Assembly (NCBI RefSeq): GCF_003073045.1
Contig: NC_037596.1
Location: 11,591,950 to 11,655,949 of the forward strand
Reading direction: 5' to 3'
Length of the DNA stretch: 64,000 nucleotides
Source of the DNA: Pomacea canaliculata
Lineage: Eukaryota; Mollusca; Gastropoda; Architaenioglossa; Ampullariidae
The notes under the pieces were generated by a model that was not told the origin of the DNA, ran no database searches, and worked only from the letters and a program-made list of their open reading frames with translations. Below, piece by piece: positions 51,492-63,021 of the stretch (positions are counted from its first letter, which is position 1; every line of letters begins with the position of its first letter). Position numbers and translations under genes: made by a program.

Positions 51492-52424
51492 AGTTCCTCC
51501 AATAAACAGGCAGCTCTTCCACAACTGCACAGTTTCTAAACACATATTCTAGCACACGTATAAGCATGTGACCGTTACAGCGCCGGTCCTAAAGCATACA
51601 AATCCATTTAATAAAACACGGGTGCGCGCCACATGCGCTGCGACCCGGCCAATACAAAAGCCATTCTAACCAGACACAAGTCTTACACTCCAAAAAAAAA
51701 ATAAAAAACAATCGTGAACATAGTCATTAACATATAAAGATATAACATATAAAGATCAACCCATTCACACTCCAATCCCCAACTAAGGGCCCCATAGACT
51801 GGAAACGTGTAGAACTCAAAGAAAATAGACTCTACTAACCCAAATCGGCTTGTGATGGTACCCGACGGTCAGCCCTCCACAACGGGAATGGTAGAAACTC
51901 TCCCGTGGAAATCCGCGGACACTTTCCAAGGGAAACTCAAACGACCTGGGTAACACGGCGCAGCCCACACTGCCCAAATGGCCTGGCCTCCCGCCGTCCT
52001 TTCAGGCACAACACGCTCCTCTCTCCATCGAGCCCAGGTCAGAACTGCCACGAGGGACGCTGCTCTCTGGGGTTCACTTCCTGTCGCCCAGGGGCTGTGA
52101 CCAATCGTCAGCGCCCACGACACCCAGCCCATGCCAAGGCGCGTGAACGCTTTTCACGCCAAAACCTTGGACAGGGAAGGGAGGGGCCCGACCAGTGCAC
52201 CCCCAGAGCTCCCACCGGCAGCACACAGCACTCAAGCCGACGTCACGTGACGTAGCCAGAGCGTGACGTAAGACACGGCTACGGTCAGAGGGTGAAGGCC
52301 TTGACCTTTCCCCTGCACACCGTACAAAAAACAGCCGTCAACCCTCGTCTGCTGTGAGCTGCCTTACTGAACAGGAGCGTCCCCAGGCGCTGACAGAAAG
52401 GCCCAAATCGTGACACGCGACACA
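50736..52424 (-). mobile_element. Long terminal repeat of a Ty3-type retrotransposon
   Basis: On the minus strand the sequence begins TGTGTCGCG immediately after a polypurine tract (CTTTAGGGGGGGGA) and ends near CGCGACACCACA, giving matching TG...CA termini over about 1.69 kb. It is much more GC-rich than its surroundings. A 35-base poly(A) run interrupts it at about 51449-51490. Confidence 0.7.
51449..51490. repeat. Poly(A) tract within the LTR
   Basis: About 42 A directly after CCTGTAG. It may be the tail of a nested retroposed sequence. Confidence 0.85.
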
Positions 52425-52674
52425 TCCCCCCCCTAAAGACAAAGCAACGCGGAGTTTAAAACCCATCGCGTGTCAAGATTACAGAAGAGCAACAGTCAAA
52501 ACAGTCAAAAATTACAGTCAAAACACCATACTAAACCCCAAAACACGGGAACGACTGCGTAGGCTAAGGCACAACCCTAAAGAAACTCGACAAGAGAAAT
52601 ATAAACATCGCTAACCTACATAACTGACATCTTCATCCTTCTACTGTTGAAGGCAACCGGCCGCCTAAAAGGTA

Positions 52675-52795
52675 TCAGGCGGGGAGAGAGACCTGCTTAA
52701 GAAGTCAGCCTCTACATTATCCTCTCCCGCGATGGCTTTTATCCTCATGGGATACGCCAGGAGCTGCATCGCCCATCTAGCTAGCCCAGCACTAC
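52675..52795 (-). mobile_element. RNase H end of a Ty3-type pol gene
   Basis: The minus strand encodes LARWAMQLLAYPMRIKAIAG then EDNVEADFLSRSLPA and a stop. The RW...Y...G-x-(D/E)-N-x-x-AD-x-LSR pattern is the hallmark of Ty3/gypsy RNase H. Upstream the frame is broken by a stop, so only this end survives. The stop is only about 250 bases before the polypurine tract, with no integrase between. Confidence 0.75.
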
Positions 52796-52799
52796 GTCA

Positions 52800-53796
52800 A
52801 AACTCAGAATTCCCCCTTGAAAAGAAGAAAAAGTCGAAGCCGAGTGCATAACGAGAACCAATCTGAATGCACGACGGCGAGGCCTCTACAGTCTCACAAT
52901 ACACCAATCACCTACGCGACATCTAAAGAGAAACTGTCCGCAGAACCTAGCGAAACGGTGACAGAGAATTGAAAAAAAACTGTTAAACATTACGCCTACT
53001 TTCTAAGAAATCACGATTGTTTTTCCTTGGAATCCCTTCAATTATCTTATTTAACACTATTTGTATATTGCAATCGATGCATAATTGACTAATCTGAAAA
53101 AGTAATATTAGGATTCCATAACGCCAAATAGGTCTTTAAGAATTGTTTGTGTAGTTTGAGGTTTACTCCGTAGTCACTAATATCTACAATATTATACAAT
53201 CTCTTTAATATGAAGACTGATTTTATACAGCTAGCTTTCCTTGAGAAACACAAGTGATCTAAGTATAACCATAGAGGCAGTAGAATGTTTTCTGAGAGAA
53301 AATTCACGAAAAAATAAAGCCAGAAATTAATCTGCTTATAAAGAAGCTAAAATTAAACAATTTTCTTCATAATCATAAGAATAAATGTCCACATATGTAT
53401 AAAAAGCACACATTTTACAATATACTACAACAATTCATGGCGCACACATGTGAGAACTTCTGAACAAAGGCACAAGGATACTTCAACCCCAAAATAGACA
53501 AGCTCCATACCTAGGGCTATTTAGTCCTAAAAGGAAGGACAATTTTATGTGACAGAGACTAAACGAGAAGGATCTGTTAAAGAGAGTTGTTTATAAGTTA
53601 AAGACAAATGATTTAGTTAACAAGGGATCGTATATTTTTCTACATAGTTACTCAAACTCTTTAAGCACTGTGAAAGTACTTTTTTGTACATTAAATCCAT
53701 TTTTTAAGTTTGCGTTAACACTTAACACTGCCGTATAGAAGCTTTAACATTTTCTAAACCTGTTGGATCAATGTAGTTAACTTACTGTTTCCAAAT
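52800..53796. other. Stretch between pol fragment and gene B 3' end
   Basis: AT-rich, nothing recognised. A donor-like ACA|GTAAGT lies shortly after the ITIM exon stop, so the 3' UTR of gene B may continue in a further exon here. Confidence 0.35.
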
Positions 53797-54006
53797 TCAG
53801 TTTCGATAATCTCTTTTGCCCTTTTTATCTATCTTCTGTCTGTAATTACGTGGTGGGGGGACCATGGCGGTGAAGTTGATGGCGGCGTACTCTGTTTCTG
53901 ACACAGACTCATTGGCGACGTTATTAAACGTTGTTTTGTTCGAGAAGTCGAGGTCTCCATATACTAATCCATCTGAATTCTTCACCCCAGAAGTGGGCTC
54001 TGCCAC
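53797..54006 (-). CDS. Gene B terminal exon with ITIM and ITSM
   Basis: Acceptor ttgttacag, phase 0, 69 residues and TGA. SDGLVYGDLDF gives LxYxxL (ITIM). SETEYAAINFTAM gives TxYxxI (ITSM) with the tyrosines 24 residues apart (about Tyr501 and Tyr525 of the long isoform). MVPPPR follows, as in gene D, and then a longer basic end (RQKIDKKGKRDYRN). The motif pair resembles the tail of vertebrate PD-1 (VDYGEL and TEYATI). Confidence 0.88.
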   Translation of the reverse strand: MAEPTSGVKNSDGLVYGDLDFSNKTTFNNVANESVSETEYAAINFTAMVPPPRNYRQKIDKKGKRDYRN

Positions 54007-57000
54007 CTGTAACAATAAAATAAATCAACTTTGTATTTGCTTAGTTTGCTGTTTGGCAGAACATGACTATAGAACCAGGCTGAAAGAAAGAAAGGTGTAG
54101 AAGGTGACGAATTAAAGTGAAGCATTTACGACACAAAAAAAATAGATAATTATCTGTTACATATATATATAAGCCGTCGTTATTAAGGCGGAATAACATA
54201 CTAATGTACGTCTAAAAGTAAGTCTTTGCAGAAATTCAAGCTGGGATGAACTAAGTTCTGCTAAAGACCTCTCTAGTTCATTGGACGTGAATTAGGCGCA
54301 AGGATTACCATTATTTCTTCTGAGGAGGAGACATCAGCATCGTCAGCATCGTCAGCATCACAAGCGACATCATCTACGAAAGAATCCAAATCAGCTTTTA
54401 GAGCACACCTCCCCCTCGTAACCGAATGCAAAAGTAGAAATTAGGTTTAACATGCAAAAGCTTGTTCAGTCATAAATGGGGTTAACTGAGAACTTAAGAC
54501 ATCTTTATTTAGATGTTGTCCTCTAAACATATTTCCTGTTTATTTCAAAAATAATATTGACTAAAAATGAATAAAACGGAAATACAAATTTAATATTTTT
54601 GTTTATATAATTAGCAATAAGCAGTGGTGTGACTAGGACTAATATAATAATCTCCCTGTGCCATTATTATATTTGCTATGATCGAAATCAGTGTGACTTT
54701 TATGGTCAGATGAATCACACTCTTTGATGACTGTATCAAGTGATGTAGTTATTTCCTTAAATCCACTTGAATTTGTGTCTAATTCAAGAGAGAGAGAGAG
54801 ACTGTGTGAGAGTGGGAGAAGGAGATAGAAAGAATGTATACATAAGGGAAAATACAACGAATAAATAAATAACTAAAATAATTAAATATGCTCTGATAAA
54901 AATTGGACAGAAATAATCATAACTGAAAATAGAATGTAAAATTATGCTAGATGATAACTTTATCAAAGTTTTTTTATACCTAGCTTTTCTTGACGTTTTT
55001 TCGCTCGAACTTCGGTCGCAGAAGTATAAGTTTCTTCAACTGGTCCTGAAGAAGATTCACCTGGAGCACAAAATCTGTTATTGGTCTTATTTTTCACGTG
55101 TAAAAGAAATTGATAAAACTCGTTGGTGCTTGTTTGTGTGTTATTTCTTTCTCCTGTTTATCTTTTGTTTCGATTTTTTAGACTGATTTTCTGTTTATTT
55201 TTTATGATTCCTTTTCTTAGTTCGCTGTTATTAAAGGGAATGCGATCTGATGTGTAATATCTAAAGAACAAATAAATGGATTTTTAGACTGCTTAATTGC
55301 TAGATTTGTTTACTTAATAACTAGTAGAGTTAGCATTATCCTTATTTTTATTTTTTTTTTAATTATTTTTCCTTGATCATGGTATTTATATTCTCCAACC
55401 ACTATTTATTATATGAAACTATTTAACGACAACTTACCTTTACTTCGCCCTTTCTTTTGGTTACGAACAGATGAGGCTGACACGTACGTGTGATTATGTA
55501 GATGACTGTCAGCTATTTAAAAAATAATAACCACGGCAGGACACAATTTTAACAAGAATTTTATTCCGTTAATTTACGTGCTAGAAATGCGAGTAAGATC
55601 TGACGCAGGAAATCGGTCACATGGTTTGTACTGACACCTTGTTCAGAGTAGAAAGTACTTCTAAAGTTCACTAAAAAGAAGCAAGTATTAGCTAGTATTG
55701 GTAGTAATACCGGCGATCATGTTATATCATGATGCAAAATCTTAAGCAGGGGCTCGAGCTCACGAGTCTTCAACGCCCAAAGAATACTGACGGTTTTCAG
55801 AACTTGGTTAAAATGGATTTTTAAACTAATTTCCTGCAACAGCAATTTTTAAAAAAACCCAAAGAAATCGATGCAAAAAATACAATAAATATCAAACAAA
55901 CGAACAAAACTTAACAAAGTGACCAAACACGTTCTTGATTTTGAAATCACTTACTTGAAATGTCTTCTGTAAAGCTGCCTCTTAAATCAGAACTTTTTTC
56001 TTCAAGGCTAGAATTTCACACAAAATAAAACATTATTTTCTCGTAACCCAAGGAAACAAAAAGAAATAAGTAGAATACTCTTTCGGTTTCTTCAATCAGC
56101 TTCTGACACGAAACAATTTTATTTTTGTTAAGAAGCTTCTTTCTTTTCATATTAAAATACAAAAATTAAATTTATGTTGTGAGAAAGTTAAAATCCTAAA
56201 ACTCAATGTCATTTATTAAGGAGCATACTACAAACTCGATTGAATGCAACATCCTTAAAGCTGACGAGTGTATTTCATTTTAACTAAGTTACTTATGTTT
56301 ATGTCATTTACTTGGTGATACAGCAAACAACTCTTACCAACTTTATCTAAATGAATCAAAGTTGAATATAAAACTATATAATCATTATGTGCTTGAAAAA
56401 TGTAATATATTATGTTAAGATAGGAGAGAAAGAGTTTATAAAATGTTGATTTGGTTTTATAGACAAAAATACGCAAAAAATATAAAAAAACTGATAGAAC
56501 TAATGTCACATAAAACTACACATACCTTGTTGTATTGCCTGAAAAAAGACAGAAATGACAAAATTTACTTCCTATGTGTACACTTTCACTATACACAAAT
56601 ATATAAATGAGTGAAAGTGTTTCTTATTTTTCAAAGTTTCTATTTCTCTTCATGCATGTATTACATCATAGATAGAAATATTTATAATGTGTAATCCATT
56701 TAGTACTTTTACAAGTAAACATTACCTTTTACAATGCCACTAAGGCCTGTAGAACCAAAGAAAATCCAGTTTGCAAGAGTTTACTTTTTCACATAACACA
56801 ACAAAGGTACAAAATCAAATTTATTAAAATGTTTATACTTTAATTTTAAGATCTTACCATTATTTTCCTTTCTCTTTTTCCTTACCACAAGAGCAGCAAC
56901 AATGACTAAAGCGATGATAATAACAATCAGCAGAACGGAGAAGGTAAAAATTAATGGACCCATCTTGCCATTCTTGTCTGTAAACAACGGGTCTTTTTCT

Positions 57001-60000
57001 GTGCCATCTTCTGTAAACAGATGAAGATCTTTTCGAGGAAAACAATTTCATGTAATAAAGACCCCCTTTTTAAAGGAAAATAACACATTCTGTAGTAAGT
57101 CTTTCATTGGAGCGTAGCAGAGCTAATGCAAATGTCCAACCTTTTAGGGCAGTTAATTATATGTAAAAGCTAAAAAAAACGCAGTACGCCATTTTTTATA
57201 TTCTGTTCTGTATGCTTTCTATACTTGTTATAGTCTCTACTTATGTCGCTCCTTTAGTAGGCAAATATTTATCTCTAAGGATATTGTATTTTTTACAGTA
57301 TTTGGACTGCCTCCTTACATATTTAGAGCAATATAGCAGGCTGTAAACTAAGTAAGAATATATATCAGGTTTCCATGCTCGAGTTTTAGTTTCTATTCAT
57401 CGGCCACAGAGTCTGTCTCTTGTTTACATTCACATTTGTAAATAAATAACAGTTGTTTAATATACTCACCTATATTTTTATTAAGGATTATTGTTATGTT
57501 GGCAGAGCCTCCTTCATTTTGATAGGTTAGTATCCACTCTTTGATGCTGCGGTTCTCGTTGGCAAAGGGAAAGCTTAGGTCAAGATCAGGTGGCTCACCT
57601 CTTATGTTGCAAGTCACCTGTCTTTGAGTGTTGTGGAGTAAAGACAATGGTGTCAAGACACATTTACCTGTGGCTGATGAGTAAGACTTTACGTTTAGTG
57701 TTATAGTTTGTTCATCCGAAGAACTGTCAATTTTCACAGTGCTGTTAACAAACTGAGGAGGACCTGTTACAATCAAAAAGTACAAGAATAACCTGTTGAT
57801 GTAAATTGTTCCCCTTACATTTTATGCTTACACTTTAAACTATCCGTTTTTGAATGAAAAAATAAAACCAAACACTAGCAGCACGTGCTGACTAAAGAAT
57901 CAAAAACTACATGAGTGTATATTTCTTAATGTGAATTTTACAGGAATGTTGTGGGATAAAAAGAGTTTAACGTGATTTCTAGACGACCCTCTAGATTAAA
58001 TATTATCATATTTGTATCCAAGGAGAAAAAAAAGCGTGGATGATGAGCTTGTCAGTTATTAGATACTTTTAAGTATTTTACGTATTAGAAAATGTACACG
58101 ATTGTCTGAAAACCGAACGCACAAACATTAAAATATATCTTGAGTCACACACGATTGAAAAAAACCACATAAATAATATTGAAATTAGTAATACTCACAC
58201 TTGACAAGAAAAGACACAGATCGATTTTGTTTTGACCTCTTTCCTTCACAACTGATTATTGGCCAGTCATCCTCACAATGTACAGTAAGTGACTGGTCGA
58301 TGTATTCTTCTGTATAAGAAGTTGCCATTTTAACCCTCTTTTGGTCCAGCAAGTGAAAACGTGATGTAGGATTCCCTTTTTCGAACGAGCAGAAAACGTT
58401 GACCTTCTGTCCATCATTCAACAGGTAAGTACCACTTGCCTCATGTCCATCTACAGTCAGACTTTCGACGCTGGGTGGATCTGATTGCACGCACATAAAC
58501 ACACGCGAACGTAATCTTTTATCTTCTTTAAAAACTTACTACACATGCTATAAGTCGGCGAAAGAAGATACTTTTAAATAACTACTGGATGTTACAAATT
58601 CAAATGGACGTCTGGCAAAGAAGGTACTATGCTTGAATAAACTAGTAGGTGTTATTTTCAATATTAGAGGGAGAAAGATGCATCGGTAAGTTGGGCAGCT
58701 TATTTAACTAGTACTGTTGTGGTAATAAAGAAATTTTGTTTTAAAAATGATTTATGTCTAGAGAATTAAGAATTTTTCACTATTACACTTCAACGTTTTC
58801 TTATGGAAGAAAAATGTACTCAATGAAAATATAGCAGGAAAAAATAATCCGAACACATGAAAGTGTACTTCGGTAACATTATATGACTTAAACGTCTTAG
58901 CATCTATGCTCAGCTCTTTCTTTTTCTCTCCTCTCTCGTGGTCTTTAGTGCTTTTGGATTATTATCTTAGTTTATAGCATCACAGCTGCTAATTAGGTAA
59001 ACAAACATAATACAATTTTATGTACGTTTTTTCAGTAGTTTTGCTTGGTCAGATGCTTTTAGACCTATGTTTTCCCTTTAATGGAAATATATGCTTGTAA
59101 TGTCATTATTTTTTAAAGTACACTTCTTAAGAAAAAGGATTAATACTGTCTGTTTTGTTTACAAATATAGTTTGTACAATAATAAACTTACAGGAAACGT
59201 TAAGTTTTAGTATTTTTTTCAATGTATAGAATTTCCTTGAATCTTTATTTTGCCACGTCCATGTCCATTCAATTTCCACATGTGATCGGTTTACTTTCTT
59301 GTAGAAGACTGCAGGACCCGCCTGGCTGAGGCAGCCAACAGATCTCGGTAAGACGGCAGCACACTGGCCATTTCGCTGAGCAATTTGTCCTTCATGTTCT
59401 TGTGTATTCTTGTCTGTCTTGGTGTTTACCTCAATTCGATATTTTACATCAGACTGCTTACAGACTGATGTGTTAAGCCAAAACGTCAGATTAACATTAC
59501 TGTTTTCGGAAACTTCAAAAGTGTCTCCGTTAAAGTTGTAAAATTCTAGAAATGTACCTGCAAAAAGGTTAGAAAAATTGTAAGCACAAAAAGTTTAAAA
59601 ACACTTCCAATCTACATTATAATATGTTTAAAAAATCTACTTTAAGCTAAAATGTTTAGTGGATGTTGTCAAATATTTTCCACTGTTCGTGTTTATGCCG
59701 TTTCACTCTTTGTATAATAATTCACCAATACATACAACACAGACGTTAAGCTTTTTATACAGAAAGAAATTTATCCAGAAAGACATGCATTACGAAACCT
59801 ATGTATATAGATTGTGGTAATGTTTGAGATGTTTGTTTTGTTTTGGCCTATTCTTTACAAATTTGTGTAAGATTAACATACTTTTTTCTGATGGTGTTAA
59901 TTTTAAAGTGATTTTTGACCAGACTGAGCACAGTTGTCTTTAAAATTCCAAACTTTACACGAGTTTTATAAGAAGTAATGTGAGGTATTTTCAAAACAAG

Positions 60001-60167
60001 AACATGCCAGCACAAAACTGAAAATCTAAGAATTGCTTTTGTCTTTATTTCATTTTTGTATTCGAGTTTTAAAATGTAGGTTTACACTACTTACAATTCT
60101 GTGATAATGCAGTCTCGTGTAACATGAGCAATACATAGATGTATTTCACTAGCAAACTATCTTCCAT
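53797..60167 (-). CDS. Gene B: complete three-Ig transmembrane receptor with two possible tails
   Basis: Exons: 60167-60095 (signal peptide MEDSLLVKYIYVLLMLHETA), 59557-59192 (Ig-like 1), 58480-58199 (Ig-like 2), 57763-57470 (Ig-like 3), 57010-56858 (stalk and membrane, residues about 358-381), 56538-56526 (13-nt micro-exon), 56007-55955, 55512-55438 and 55060-54980. Then comes either 54778-54639 (short tail, 509 residues in all) or 54373-54309 plus 54006-53797 (ITIM/ITSM tail, 554 residues). All GT-AG introns and all phases agree for both ends. Ig2 has NVFCSFEKGNPTSRF and CEDDWPIISCEG; Ig3 has CNIRGEPPDLDLSF. Many N-glycosylation sites suggest a heavily glycosylated surface protein. The function is probably an inhibitory immune or recognition receptor. 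That role is inference, since no ligand domain is recognised. Confidence 0.85.
54309..54373 (-). CDS. Gene B acidic linker exon
   Basis: 65 nt, phase 1 to 0, acceptor ttctttcgtag, donor ATAATG|gtaatc. It reads DDVACDADDADDADVSSSEE then IM. The repeated GATGCTGAC codons show a small in-frame expansion. It bridges the 81-nt exon and the ITIM exon in frame. Confidence 0.75.
54639..54778 (-). CDS. Gene B alternative short-tail terminal exon
   Basis: The same exon as 2678-2817 of gene A: DTNSSGFKEITTSLDTVIKE, then a Ser/Asp/His-rich end GRLLY and a stop. Phase 1 entry from the 81-nt exon. Use of this exon skips the ITIM/ITSM exons. Confidence 0.75.
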
Positions 60168-61096
60168 CTTGGTGGCTGCACACTCCAGTGGTTTTTCCTC
60201 GACTGGCTCAACGCTAGATGGACTTGAACAAGATTACAATTCAACGCTAGTTGATGAATACCAGTGTGACTTCTTCTTCTTCCTTGTTCACTTTCACCCA
60301 TGTGGCTTTTCTACACAGGCACATGATTGACACTCATATACGGGAAGTGGAAGTGCATCAAGAAAATCGCTTTTAATTGCTTAATTGAGTAATGAAGCAG
60401 TCACGTCCCATACAGAGACAGCACTTGTGTCAGTAAAAATGATCAGGTTCTGACATCCTAGCTCACAATTTTTCTCATTTCCTTTATATCTGAAATGCAG
60501 ACTTACCCCGAGCTTGTACAGCAAGACAGATTAAGTGTAGAGAAGCAAAATAATAAACCTTATAAACAGATCTTAAAAAGTCTCTAAAACTTACCCTTTT
60601 CTCCTGAAATAGAGCATATATTATGTGTGTGGAGGTGGAAAAGGGGGAATGCTTAGGCATGTGTTAATGAGTTGTAGTTTTTTTTTACCTAAGCCCAATG
60701 AATTATTATAGCAAAGACAAATGGTTTATACATACTTACCTATACTGGCATGTAACATTATACATACAATAGCTCATTGCTTTGGTCATTATTGCTTCTT
60801 CGCCCAATTTTCCTCCTTCACAGACAGTGTTGTGCAGCTGTCAACCTCTCAGTCGTCTGTTGCAGCGGAAGTCAGTTATTAACCGCGTAAAATAAGTATT
60901 GAAGTCACGGTGAAATTAAGTAAGACTATCTTGACGTCAGGGGAAATGACTCCTAACAGTCTGAAGAGAAAGAACGTTCGCATTTTCCGCCCTTGCGCGT
61001 CCGCCGTCCGCAATAAGGCTCCTTCGTCCCCCCCCCCCCCTAACACCCCAGCTAACGTCCACCCAGCGTGAAAGTGGGGTCGAACGCTACCTCGAC
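60168..61096. other. Intergenic 5' flank of gene B and breakpoint with gene F
   Basis: Less than 1 kb separates the start of gene B from the truncated membrane exon of gene F. It must hold the gene B promoter. No TATA box was assigned. A run of C lies at about 61031-61041. Confidence 0.4.
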
Positions 61097-61175
61097 CAAT
61101 CGGCAGAACGGAGAAGGTAAAAATGAATGTATCTGTCTTGTCGTCCTTGTCTGTGATCAAAGGGACCTTACCTAT
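61097..61175 (-). pseudogene. Truncated membrane exon of gene F
   Basis: It reads ITDKDDKTDTFIFTFSVLPI, matching the stalk and start of the membrane segment of genes A and B. Homology then stops at ATTG (61097), in the middle of the membrane helix, where unrelated GC-rich sequence begins. The 5' side has also lost about 12 nt, including the acceptor region. Confidence 0.75.
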
Positions 61176-61389
61176 GCAGATTTTTCAAGAATGTTATTTT
61201 TTTAATTAAATATAGCTTTTTCTGTTAGGAAAAGCACACATTATATAGCAAGTCTTATAGCGTAGCAGAGCTAGTGCAAATGTTTTAAATACATGAAAGA
61301 ATAAAAGAAACGCACTACGCCATCGTTAATATCTTTTTTCTGTATTTAGTTTTTCTACTCTTACTTATGTGAATTCATTAAATCTATCA

Positions 61390-62890
61390 TGGCTGTGAAA
61401 AATAAATAAAACCAGCTACAGCTGGAACAAAAATCTTAAATCCACACATAAAAATAATAGATCATTGACAATAGATAAATAATTGATAATAGTCAAATCG
61501 GCCCTACAGCTTGGCACTTTATCAATGTAAACAGTTTCTGGACAGACAGGATATTTGGAGAGAGCATAGTGTGTGAAAAAACAGGACCAAATTTTGTCAA
61601 GACCTATCTCTTGTACTGACAGAAGTATGATTGGGAATAAACCAATACTATATAGGAGCTGGGTGGAGAAAGATATGTACTTAATTAAACATTTAATGGA
61701 TTAAAAAGGAATTTTTTAACATCTATCATCTCTCACAGATAAATAACAGATAAAAATCAATATTTTACAATAAAAAACATATCCACATAAATTAACAGTT
61801 ATTTTAAGATGACATCCATATGCTAAAGAAGCCAGCAGTGCAAAAACTTTACACAACCAATAGAAAGTATGTGTTTTTTTCTCATCTCAAGCAATCATAG
61901 CAGGCAACTTGGATCCCATTTATCATAGGCTAACAGTACAACAATATTAATGTATATAATATGAAGACATGTAGTTTTAGGTAATAATAAATTCATTTAT
62001 AGATATATATAGTATGTATTTAGTCTAGCTAACAAGTTGTTTATATGGTAGCCATTGCTTAGCAAACTTTTCTTCTTTTATTTCTAAACATGCATTACAT
62101 TTTTGCAATTGTTTTTCTGTGTTTCAATATTTGGATAAAGGTTTCTAACTGGTGCATGGCTTTTTTTAATCTACAAGAATAAATGTATGCTTTTGCGAAC
62201 AGTAAAATTAAATCAAGTACAACATCTGTGCCAAAGTTATTACTGCATCCAAACAGAACAAAATGTTCACTAATAGTTATCTTTGGAGCATTTGTACATT
62301 TGTCTAATATAAAATTTTGTAAAGTTCTCCAGAAATCATTAACATATATGAAATTCCAAAATGTATGCTGGATAATTTCTTTTTCATCTCTGTAAAGGCC
62401 GCAGATATCATCGTCTTCTAGTCCCAGAGTTCTATGTAGCACTCTGATTTCAAGCCATTTAATATAACATCTTTTATATTAGCCATTGCTTTAAATATAA
62501 CATGCCAATCAACATTTCTGTTTATTCTTTTGTCCCATGTAAACTACAAATTACCAAGCATGTGTTGATATCATTTTATCATGTTATGGTCTTACTCCTT
62601 TCTGTATTGATCAAATTTGTTGTGTAAGATCTTATTTTGTTGGCCTGCTTGGCAGATGAATGTATTCTTAAATGACTGTTACTTTATGTGCATATATATA
62701 TTTTTTGTTCTATTGTAAAACATCATATTTTATATGTTATGTATATGTGAGACAAAATAAATGTTAGCAAGTTTCTCTACGTTTTATAGGCTCTTCCTGT
62801 CCCAATTACTAGTGCATGTATTTCTTTATAAAAATAATTTGTACCTTTTACTGTATTTGTACTAATTTGTTACATATTTATAGAAGCAGT
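61390..62890 (-). mobile_element. L1-type LINE fragment in a gene F intron
   Basis: At 62480-62095 the minus strand reads IKWLEIRVLHRTLGL, then DICGLYRDEKEIIQHTFWN and FWRTLQNFI, the reverse-transcriptase C-terminal zinc-knuckle region (C-x-x-C/Y...H...FW) of L1/Tx1-like elements. The Cys/His set is incomplete. The intron homology with gene B stops near 61380 and resumes near 62890, which bounds the insertion. It has the same orientation as gene F. Confidence 0.65.
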
Positions 62891-63021
62891 CTACATTAAA
62901 AAAGTAAGAATATATTTCAGGTTTCCATGCTCGAGTTTTAGTTTGATTCTTATCTGCCACAAAATTTATTTCCTATTTACATTCAAATTTATAAGTAAAT
63001 AACAAATGTTTATTTACTCAC

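Larger units (their letters stand above)
40690..57452 (-). repeat. Right arm of the interrupted inverted repeat
   Basis: Reverse-complement partner of 1-7063, in three blocks: 40690-42026, 46106-48800 and 54405-57452. The two extra blocks between them are a transposon-like insertion (42027-46105) and a 5.6-kb segment carrying the ITIM exons of gene B and an LTR element. Confidence 0.9.

Noticed and set aside
50578..52255. Several overlapping open frames on both strands
   Set aside because: They lie in the GC-rich LTR, have no domain resemblance, and are explained by low stop-codon density.
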